This document shows, piece by piece, positions 16,326 through 21,558 of a DNA stretch of 64,000 nt. Source of the stretch: Bacteroidia bacterium (GTDB lineage: Bacteria > Bacteroidota > Bacteroidia > B-17B0 > Aurantibacillaceae); the NCBI GenBank assembly GCA_016787785.1, contig JAEUTO010000013.1, forward strand, positions 124,001 through 188,000. The letters are read 5' to 3'. Each line of letters opens with the position of its first letter. The stretch's first letter is position 1. The notes below the pieces were generated by a model. That model made no database searches. It worked only from the letters and a program-made list of their open reading frames with translations, and had not been told where the DNA came from. The position numbers and the translations under genes were made by a program.

Positions 16326-16589
16326 TTATTTCACCTCTTTAAAAGTAGTTACTACTTCCTTCATGCCTGATGACTTAGGGTTCCTTGCATTTTGACTTAT
16401 ATCACATCCACCGGCTCCGCAACAGCCATAGTTAAAAATTGCCTGAAACAGAAGAAAACTTCCTAAAACAGTAAAAAGTATTTCTGAACTGGCAACAGCT
16501 TGTAGTATTATTATCAGAGCTAAAGCAAGTCTTATAAAGCGCATTAAACTCCAACCTTTTATTAATCTATTCTTTAAATTCTCTAACAT
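16326..16589 (-). CDS. Small DUF2892/YgaP-like membrane protein
   Basis: 87 residues. It has a basic start (NRLIKGWSLMRFIRL), two hydrophobic helices (about 19-36 and 39-55) and the cysteine cluster YGCCGAGGC after them. Such proteins are related to the membrane part of YgaP, which is joined to rhodaneses in E. coli; here the rhodanese is the next gene upstream in the operon. The gene order suggests a split YgaP-like pair. Biochemical function is not known. Confidence 0.7.
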   Translation of the reverse strand: MLENLKNRLIKGWSLMRFIRLALALIIILQAVASSEILFTVLGSFLLFQAIFNYGCCGAGGCDISQNARNPKSSGMKEVVTTFKEVK

Positions 16590-16598
16590 AACTTAACA

Positions 16599-16916
16599 TT
16601 ATTTGCAGTGTTTGTTTAAAGTAAACCATGGCCCGGCGTTATGTACATTTTTGAATCCCTCGCCTTTTAAAAAACTTTTAGCGGAAGCGCTTCTCATTCC
16701 TGACGCGCAACAAGTAATGATTGGATTTTCTTTATTCTTTATTTTTCGCATATAAGCAGGTAACTGATCGAGAGGGACATTGACCGAGCCTTTTGCGTGA
16801 CCCGATGAATATTCGCCTCGTGTTCTAACATCAATTATGATTGCGCCGTTAGCGATCAATTCTCCCAAATTAACTTTTGGTCCTATGCCAAGCATATTTT
16901 TTATTTTCTGTATCAT
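16599..16916 (-). CDS. Single-domain rhodanese
   Basis: 105 residues, one rhodanese domain: IIIDVRTRGEYSSGHAKGSVNVPLDQLP and an active-site loop CASGMRS with Cys70 (a preceding Cys69 is adjacent). No signal peptide. It would move sulfane sulfur between thiols. It sits 12 bases after the other small rhodanese, to which it is clearly related (tandem paralogues). Both end in a cysteine-containing tail. Confidence 0.9.
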   Translation of the reverse strand: MIQKIKNMLGIGPKVNLGELIANGAIIIDVRTRGEYSSGHAKGSVNVPLDQLPAYMRKIKNKENPIITCCASGMRSASAKSFLKGEGFKNVHNAGPWFTLNKHCK

Positions 16917-16928
16917 TTTATTTATAGT

Positions 16929-17201
16929 TTAACAATAACAATTTACATCCAGCCAGGAACCTGCATTTTCGCAATTAACACCATGTTGTTTCAAGTAAGT
17001 GGATGCTTGCCCACTCCTGTTTCCTGAAGCACAGCATAAAACAATATTTTCCATTTCTTTTAATTCTTCCAACCTTGCCGGTAATTCCTGCAAGGGAATA
17101 TTAATACTATCTTTAACATGGCCGCCCATAAATTCAGCCCTCGTTCTAACATCCACCACTGTGGCTTTTCCCGAACTAATTAATTCTTCTATAGTTTTCA
17201 T
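16929..17201 (-). CDS. Single-domain rhodanese
   Basis: 90 residues, a minimal rhodanese domain: ATVVDVRTRAEFMGGHVKDSINIPLQELP with catalytic loop CASGNRS (Cys57; Cys56 precedes it). It overlaps the upstream DUF6132 gene by four bases, so translation is probably coupled. Paralogue of the following rhodanese gene. The C-terminus has a NCYC pair. Confidence 0.9.
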   Translation of the reverse strand: MKTIEELISSGKATVVDVRTRAEFMGGHVKDSINIPLQELPARLEELKEMENIVLCCASGNRSGQASTYLKQHGVNCENAGSWLDVNCYC

Positions 17202-17416
17202 ACACTTTTTTTACTTTCGTCTTTGTTTGTCTTTTTAAACATACTCACCAAAACACCGCCCACAAATGCACCATACAAAGTGCTGTTAACAGGGCTTGAT
17301 GCCATAGCACAACTGCCAGAGGCACAACCAACAAAATACCAGTAATTCCAACCTCCTATTGCACCAAGGGCAACACCTATTAATTCTGCCTTATATCTTA
17401 TTACTAAGTTTTTCAT
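17198..17416 (-). CDS. DUF6132 small membrane protein, first gene of the sulfur operon
   Basis: 72 residues. It has two short hydrophobic segments separated by the family signature YFVGCASGSCAMASSPVNSTLYG. The family is common in Bacteroidota next to rhodaneses and YeeE/TauE-like transporters; no function is established. It heads the operon: the promoter boxes are at 17425-17432 and 17457-17466, giving a short leader. Confidence 0.8.
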   Translation of the reverse strand: MKNLVIRYKAELIGVALGAIGGWNYWYFVGCASGSCAMASSPVNSTLYGAFVGGVLVSMFKKTNKDESKKSV

Positions 17417-17424
17417 TTATAGTA

Positions 17425-17432
17425 CAAATTTC
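17425..17432 (-). promoter_or_regulatory. Candidate -7 box of the sulfur operon
   Basis: Read on the minus strand the element is GAAATTTG, one base from TAnnTTTG apart from its first position, and identical to the element before the metallo-beta-lactamase gene (18588-18595). It lies 24 bases downstream of the AAC-N4-GTT box. Confidence 0.5.
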
Positions 17433-17456
17433 CGAAATCAATAAGGCTGGGTTAGG

Positions 17457-17466
17457 AACATTTGTT
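17457..17466. promoter_or_regulatory. AAC-N4-GTT box upstream of the sulfur operon
   Basis: AACATTTGTT, a palindrome of the 5-4-5 size used by Crp/Fnr proteins when one flanking base is added each side. The same box at the same distance (24 bases) from a -7 element precedes two other genes of the block. In the direction of transcription it is preceded by TTAATCC, similar to TTATCC at the DUF2892 gene. Confidence 0.55.
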
Positions 17467-17493
17467 GGATTAACTGCAAATTTTTTAAAATAA

Positions 17494-17523
17494 AAAAGCA
17501 GGTAATTTGGTTTACCTGCTTTT
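17494..17523 (-). terminator. Hairpin after the DUF2892 gene
   Basis: AAAAGCAGGTAA pairs with TTACCTGCTTTT around a six-base loop; on the minus strand it ends in a T-run. It lies between the DUF2892 gene and the sulfur operon and probably ends the former. Confidence 0.75.
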
Positions 17524-17543
17524 AAACTATATTAATTAGTTAG

Positions 17544-17747
17544 CTAATCCTTTTTGCGTGTGCTGATGCCAAATGGCAGGTATAATGGACAAAAGCTAAT
17601 AAAGCTGGTCAAAATAAATACACCAGATAAAATTAACCCAACAATAGCCAATGTGCCACTTATTTGGTTCATAAAGTACAAGCCAATTATTACCAGAGCC
17701 ACCAGTATCCTGATGATCTTATCTGCGGTTCCCATATTTTTTTTCAT
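17544..17747 (-). CDS. DUF2892 (YgaP-like transmembrane) protein
   Basis: 67 residues. Basic start KKNMGTADKIIRILVALVII with the MGTADKIIR signature of DUF2892, two membrane helices (about 12-28 and 31-50), then CPLYLPFGIST. It is monocistronic, ended by a hairpin at 17494-17523, and has its own promoter with two Crp/Fnr-type boxes. DUF2892 modules are often fused or adjacent to rhodaneses. Function unknown. Confidence 0.85.
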   Translation of the reverse strand: MKKNMGTADKIIRILVALVIIGLYFMNQISGTLAIVGLILSGVFILTSFISFCPLYLPFGISTRKKD

Positions 17748-17765
17748 ACTCTTCTATTTTTAATA

Positions 17766-17773
17766 CAATAGTA
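17766..17773 (-). promoter_or_regulatory. Candidate -7 box of the DUF2892 gene
   Basis: TACTATTG on the minus strand (one mismatch to TAnnTTTG), leaving a leader of about 12 bases before the ATG at 17747. It lies 24 bases from the box at 17798-17807. Confidence 0.5.
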
Positions 17774-17797
17774 TAAAGTTTAAAAAAAAAGAACTGT

Positions 17798-17807
17798 AAC
17801 AAATGTT
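17798..17807. promoter_or_regulatory. AAC-N4-GTT box, promoter of the DUF2892 gene
   Basis: AACAAATGTT, the exact reverse complement of the box at 17457-17466. Flanks match the one at 18554-18563 (CTTAT before, ACA after, in the direction of transcription). Distance to the -7 box is 24 bases. Confidence 0.6.
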
Positions 17808-17817
17808 GGATAAGGGC

Positions 17818-17831
17818 ATGATCTTTGTCAT
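17818..17831. promoter_or_regulatory. FNR-like box (ATGAT-N4-GTCAT), promoter of the DUF2892 gene
   Basis: 14-bp imperfect palindrome, 10 bases upstream of the AAC-N4-GTT box. The same pair with the same 10-base gap occurs before the metallo-beta-lactamase gene. Confidence 0.6.
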
Positions 17832-17849
17832 TAAAAACTGTCGATCATT

Positions 17850-18470
17850 TTACTGAGTAGTTAATACTTCAATATTATTTCGTCCTAAGCGAACCATCTT
17901 TTTTTGTTCCATGGTGCGAAGCAACCTGCTAATGGCCTCTCTGTGAGCGTGCAGTTCATCCGCTATTTCCTGGTGCGTTATTTCGAGCACTCTTGTATTT
18001 AAGGCTTTGGATCGTTCTTCGAGATAATGTAACAATTGTTTATCCATGTTACTAAAAGCGATAAGATCAATAACCTGCATGAGTTCGGCAAAACGGTTGT
18101 TATAGTTGTTACTGATGTAAGCTTTCCATTCCGGGTATTTATACCAATCCTCTGTTAACCTTATCGGTATTTGAATTATTTCAGCATCATCTTCTGCAAC
18201 CGCTCTTATCATACTTTTTTTACCGGATTGGCAACAGGTTAATGACATGGCGCAGGTTTGGCCCGGATATAGATGATAAAGAAAAACTTCCTGACCATCC
18301 ATATCTTGCCTGATAATCCTTATACTTCCTTTTACTACAATAGGAATAAAAATAATCTCATCACCCGGCTTTATAAGAACGGTACCTTTTGGTATTACTT
18401 TTCGTTTTGCGTTCTTTTCAATTTCTGAGTTTAGTTCAGGGTCGCTGAATATAGAATCGTTCTTTATCAT
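17850..18470 (-). CDS. Crp/Fnr-family transcription regulator with a three-cysteine loop
   Basis: 206 residues from the ATG at 18470. A GTG at 18506 is in frame, but that codon lies within the candidate -7 box, which argues for the shorter protein. Residues 15-125 are the cyclic-nucleotide-binding-type sensor fold (IPKGTVLIKPGDE, VVKGSIRII); a loop carries Cys73, Cys79 and Cys80 (GQTCAMSLTCC), not the Fe-S spacing of FNR. Residues 140-206 are the winged HTH; its recognition helix has E178-A-I-S181-R182, the same E..SR pattern that FNR uses to read TGAT. It sits between two genes whose promoters carry TGAT-type palindromes, so it is the likely regulator of the sulfur block, perhaps through thiol chemistry (inferred). 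Confidence 0.88.
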   Translation of the reverse strand: MIKNDSIFSDPELNSEIEKNAKRKVIPKGTVLIKPGDEIIFIPIVVKGSIRIIRQDMDGQEVFLYHLYPGQTCAMSLTCCQSGKKSMIRAVAEDDAEIIQIPIRLTEDWYKYPEWKAYISNNYNNRFAELMQVIDLIAFSNMDKQLLHYLEERSKALNTRVLEITHQEIADELHAHREAISRLLRTMEQKKMVRLGRNNIEVLTTQ

Positions 18471-18505
18471 ATTTAAAATTATAAAAACTAATGTAGTGTC
18501 GGCCA

Positions 18506-18513
18506 CAAATATA
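18506..18513 (-). promoter_or_regulatory. -7 box of the Crp/Fnr gene
   Basis: TATATTTG on the minus strand, a perfect TAnnTTTG. It predicts a start near 18499 and a leader of about 29 bases. The FNR-like box at 18530-18543 would then lie close to -37, suggesting autoregulation. Confidence 0.6.
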
Positions 18514-18529
18514 AATATATCTGCTATAA

Positions 18530-18543
18530 ATGATCAAAATCAT
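18530..18543. promoter_or_regulatory. FNR-like box ATGAT-N4-ATCAT in the divergent promoter region
   Basis: A perfect 14-bp palindrome with TGAT half-sites, between the regulator gene and the metallo-beta-lactamase gene. Ten bases separate it from the next box; the same arrangement occurs at 17798-17831. Confidence 0.65.
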
Positions 18544-18553
18544 GTGCTTATGG

Positions 18554-18563
18554 AACAAAAGTT
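18554..18563. promoter_or_regulatory. AAC-N4-GTT box upstream of the metallo-beta-lactamase/rhodanese gene
   Basis: AACAAAAGTT, flanked by CTTATGG before and ACA after. It lies 24 bases upstream of the -7 element, exactly as at the other two promoters of the block. Confidence 0.6.
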
Positions 18564-18587
18564 ACAATTACATATCTAATCATTAGC

Positions 18588-18595
18588 GAAATTTG
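18588..18595 (+). promoter_or_regulatory. Candidate -7 box of the metallo-beta-lactamase/rhodanese gene
   Basis: GAAATTTG, identical to the element of the sulfur operon on the other strand. It gives a leader of about 12 bases to the ATG at 18614. Confidence 0.5.
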
Positions 18596-18613
18596 CAGTA
18601 TAAAATAAAATTT

Positions 18614-20032
18614 ATGAAAGTAGAACAAATTTATACCGGATGCATAGCACATGCTGCGTATTACATAGAGAACAATGGCGAAGCAGCGATCTTCGATCCG
18701 TTAAGAGAAGTTCAGCCTTACATTGATAGGGCAAAAAAAGACAATGCCAAAATTAAATACGTTTTTGAAACACATTTCCATGCCGACTTTGTAAGTGGTC
18801 ATTTAGATCTGGTTAAAAAAACCGGCGCAAAAATTGTTTTTGGTCCAACAGCAAAACCTGGCTACGAAGCAACAGTTGCAAAAGACAATGAAATTTTTAA
18901 AGTGGGGAATTATAGTATAAAAGTGATCCACACTCCTGGTCATACTATGGAAAGCACAACTTATTTGCTGCTTGATGAAAATGGTAACGAACATGGCATT
19001 ATAACAGGAGATACTTTATTTATTGGAGATGTAGGACGACCGGATTTGGCACAGCATGTTATTGCAGACCTTACACAAGAAAAACTGGCAGGTTATTTAT
19101 TTGATTCGTTACGCACAAAAATTATGCCTTTAAGTGATGAATTAATTGTTTATCCAAACCACGGTGCGGGAAGTGCTTGCGGAAAGAATATGAGCAAAGA
19201 AACTACTGATACATTGGGACATCAAAAACAGGTTAACTATGCGCTCAATCCAAAATTAACTAAAGAGCAATTTATTAAAGAAATATTAACAGGTCTTGTA
19301 ACACCTCCGGGGTATTTTCCGCAAAATGTTTTATTAAATATTAAAGGATATGAAAGTATTGATGCTGTTTTAAAACGGGGCACAAAAGAATTATCGGTTC
19401 AAGAGTTTGAAGCTGCTGCTAACGAGACAGACGCTGTGATCATTGACACACGTGATGCGAATGTGTTTACAAACGGATTTATTCCTAACTCAATCAATAT
19501 AGGAATAGACGGAAGTTTTGCAACATGGGTAGGCACATTAATTCCGGATGTAAAACAAACATTATTAATTGTTGCTGATGAAGGAAGAGAGCAAGAAGTT
19601 GTTACACGTCTAGCGCGTGTTGGTTACGATCATGCGATTGGATTTTTGAAAGGTGGCTTTAAGGCCTGGTTAGACGCTGGAAAAGAACAGGATAAAATTC
19701 TTTCAGTTAACGAAGACCAGTTATCAGGCAGTATGAAATCCGGAACAGTTAATATTCTTGACGTACGCAAAGTAAGTGAATTTAATAGTGAGCATTTAGT
19801 AGATTCTGAAAATGCGCCGCTCGATTTTATCAATGAAAGTATGTTAAAGATAGATCCTAAAAAAACATATTACGTGCATTGCGCCGGTGGCTATCGTTCA
19901 GTGGTATTTATTTCAATTTTGCAAGCCAGAGGTTTTAGAAATCTAGTTAATGTAAAAGGAGGATTTAACGCCTTAAAAGAAAGCGGCAAATTTAAAATTA
20001 CGGATTATGTTTGCCCCACTACTTTGTTGTAA
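18614..20032 (+). CDS. Metallo-beta-lactamase fold protein with two rhodanese domains (persulfide dioxygenase type)
   Basis: 472 residues from the ATG at 18614; an upstream in-frame start would add seven residues that overlap the promoter. Residues 1-230 are a metallo-beta-lactamase domain with THFHADFVSGH (His54, His56, Asp58, with Phe59 where many relatives have His), HTPGH (His110) and TGDTLFIGD (Asp133). Then two rhodanese domains: the first (about 270-365) has lost the catalytic Cys (VADEGRE loop), the second (about 370-465) keeps it (HCAGGYRS, Cys423). The family includes ETHE1-like persulfide dioxygenases, which oxidise sulfane sulfur to sulfite. The TauE-type permease nearby could then export the sulfite. 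Divergently transcribed from the regulator. Confidence 0.88.
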   Translation: MKVEQIYTGCIAHAAYYIENNGEAAIFDPLREVQPYIDRAKKDNAKIKYVFETHFHADFVSGHLDLVKKTGAKIVFGPTAKPGYEATVAKDNEIFKVGNYSIKVIHTPGHTMESTTYLLLDENGNEHGIITGDTLFIGDVGRPDLAQHVIADLTQEKLAGYLFDSLRTKIMPLSDELIVYPNHGAGSACGKNMSKETTDTLGHQKQVNYALNPKLTKEQFIKEILTGLVTPPGYFPQNVLLNIKGYESIDAVLKRGTKELSVQEFEAAANETDAVIIDTRDANVFTNGFIPNSINIGIDGSFATWVGTLIPDVKQTLLIVADEGREQEVVTRLARVGYDHAIGFLKGGFKAWLDAGKEQDKILSVNEDQLSGSMKSGTVNILDVRKVSEFNSEHLVDSENAPLDFINESMLKIDPKKTYYVHCAGGYRSVVFISILQARGFRNLVNVKGGFNALKESGKFKITDYVCPTTLL

Positions 20033-20110
20033 CAATTAACATGGAAATTAGCATTTTTTAAATTTGTATAAAATTTATTTCACGAACTCAGCGCCGTTCA
20101 GCTACTGAAC

Positions 20111-20140
20111 AAAAAAGCCCCTATACTCAGGGGCTTTTTT
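20111..20140. terminator. Terminator after the metallo-beta-lactamase/rhodanese gene
   Basis: AAAAAAGCCCC pairs with GGGGCTTTTTT around an eight-base loop; symmetric, so it can work on both strands. Confidence 0.85.
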
Positions 20141-20269
20141 GTTTTCTAAATCCACTTTCGAAAACAAATATGAATAAAAGAGATTATTGCTTCGCTATGA
20201 ACTCTCCTAACCATAAGTCAAAATGCTAAAGTCATTTTACAAAGCAAAATGCTTTTTACTTTTTCTTCC

Positions 20270-20360
20270 GGTTTTGAAAGTAAAACTTTCAACGCGTCAT
20301 AAAAAAAAAGTCCCACCTTGCGGCGGGATTTTTACATTTATTAGTGGACCCGGAGAGATT
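20270..20360 (-). repeat. Partial copy of the tmRNA 3' end with its terminator
   Basis: Bases 20344-20360 (GTGGACCCGGAGAGATT) are identical to 20518-20534, the tmRNA 3' end. The flanks also match in order: a GAAAGTAAA(A)CTTTCA element (about 20275 and 20446), a TCCC(A/G)CC-GGCGGGA hairpin (about 20311-20329 and 20481-20498), then TTAGT. Beyond 20360 similarity to the tmRNA stops. It could be a tandem duplication or a leftover of a mobile element that used the tmRNA 3' end as attachment site. On the minus strand the hairpin is followed by nine Ts. Confidence 0.7.
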
Positions 20361-20403
20361 AGCTGCGCTGATCTCAATGGGGCCAACTCAGAAAATAGAA
20401 ATG

Positions 20404-20428
20404 AAGCCCTTTCTTCGAAAGGCCTTTG
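20404..20428. terminator. Weak hairpin between the repeat copies
   Basis: GCCCTTTC and GAAAGGCC flank a short TTC/GAA loop with one mismatch. No strong T-run. Possibly a decayed terminator within the duplicated region. Confidence 0.35.
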
Positions 20429-20478
20429 TCATTTTCTGCAGTTATGAAAGTAAACTTTCAAACCTCCGAAAATAACAA

Positions 20479-20500
20479 AGTCCCGCCTTCGGCGGGACTT
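20479..20500 (-). terminator. Hairpin directly after the tmRNA
   Basis: AGTCCCGCC pairs with GGCGGGACT around a tight loop (10-bp stem including the outer A-T pair). It is 18 bases beyond the tmRNA 3' end and probably ends its transcript; the T-run is weak, and the copy at 20309-20333 may act as a second terminator. Confidence 0.7.
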
Positions 20501-20518
20501 CATTTCTGCTTTAGTACG

Positions 20519-20884
20519 TGGACCCGGAGAGATTCGAACTCTCGTCCAAATAAGGAAAAAATAAGCTTTCTACACGTTTAGTTATAACTTGGTTGTAGGC
20601 TAAAGGCAGGCGTTATATCAAACCAATCTTTAACTTAGTTACTAATATTGTTTTACATAGTAACATTTGTAAAACAAATTGCACATTTATGATGCTTTAC
20701 CCAAGGCGCAGAGCAACTTAGCTCCCTGGAAAGCAAAGGACACTTAATTCTAAATTAAGCAGCCATAGCGTAAGAGTTATCTTCGCCAAATAAAAGTTTT
20801 GAAAGTTCAGTTTAAAGAGCTCGTCTTACAACGCTCTACATGCTTACCTATCCGATGCGCTTACTGTCAAAACCGGTCGGGCCC
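20519..20884 (-). ncRNA. ssrA: Transfer-messenger RNA (tmRNA)
   Basis: Rescues stalled ribosomes and tags the unfinished protein for breakdown. On the minus strand the 5' end GGGCCCG (20884-20878) pairs with CGGGTCC (20526-20520) as the acceptor stem (one G-T pair), with discriminator A at 20519; CCA is not encoded. The T arm GAGAGTTCGAATCTCTC lies next to it. The tag reading frame is 20787-20755 and gives GEDNSYAMAA followed by TAA. Length is 366 bases, normal for a one-piece tmRNA. Confidence 0.95.
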
Positions 20885-20955
20885 AATTTGAAATTTGAAA
20901 TGTTGAATGATAAATTTTAAAATATCACAAAACAGTATTTCTTCAAAGAACATAA

Positions 20956-20963
20956 CAAAGATA
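20956..20963 (-). promoter_or_regulatory. Candidate -7 box of the tmRNA gene
   Basis: TATCTTTG on the minus strand, 72 bases before the mature tmRNA 5' end, leaving a leader that RNase P would remove. Confidence 0.45.
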
Positions 20964-21023
20964 CAACAATTTAAAGTGGTAAAATAGTTTTTTACTATAT
21001 TTAACTCATCAAAATATTACGGC

Positions 21024-21551
21024 ATGAAAAAACTATTCCTAACTCTTTTAATTACAGCTGCAAGCTTTGGCATTGCGCAAGAAACCGTTAAATCAAAGCC
21101 CCTTAAACTTAAATACACACCGCCTGCTGGCTGGGTGGCAGAGGAGTTTGGAGATAAATTAAACTGGGAAGGAGCCGGCAACGCGCTATGTCATTGCGCC
21201 GGTGTAAAATTTAGCAAACAACATAAAGATGGCAAAATGAATGTTGTTGTTTACCCAAGTACCCAAGCGGGATTGGATTCTACCAAACGTAATTTTGTGG
21301 GCTCTTTGGTTTTTACCGATGTTCAGAAATTTGATAAAACTAAAAATAAGTTCTTCTCCTTTGAAAAGAAAAAATCAAATTTTGCGGATGCCAAAAAAGC
21401 AAACGAAAAATCGTTTGATGTGATCCGTTATCAAACAAAAGTAGAAGATCACTTTTACATTATTTATGCCTGGCAGGAAAACAAACAATTAATGAGTCCG
21501 CAAACAGAAAAAGAATTGTTTGAAATGATTAATGCTATTGAACCACTATAA
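21024..21551 (+). CDS. Secreted protein of unknown function
   Basis: 175 residues. It begins with a signal peptide (KKLFLTLLITAASFGIAQ, cleavage probably after residue 18 to 20). The rest is a soluble domain with KYTPPAGWVAEEFGDKLNW, a CHC motif at about 57-59 (ALCHCAG) and a C-terminal IIYAWQENKQLMSPQTEKELFEMINAI that resembles the end of stress-type PsbP/DUF-like lipid-binding folds only loosely. I do not recognise the family. It is alone between the tmRNA and a convergent hydrolase gene. Confidence 0.75.
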   Translation: MKKLFLTLLITAASFGIAQETVKSKPLKLKYTPPAGWVAEEFGDKLNWEGAGNALCHCAGVKFSKQHKDGKMNVVVYPSTQAGLDSTKRNFVGSLVFTDVQKFDKTKNKFFSFEKKKSNFADAKKANEKSFDVIRYQTKVEDHFYIIYAWQENKQLMSPQTEKELFEMINAIEPL

Positions 21552-21558
21552 ACCGGTT

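Noticed and set aside
20344-20375. tRNA-like T-arm in the tmRNA copy
   Set aside because: Only the 3' 17 bases match and the stem-loop beyond is wrong, so it is not a tRNA gene.
20223-20447. 74-residue plus-strand frame
   Set aside because: It runs through two hairpins and the duplicated tmRNA fragment; no protein features.
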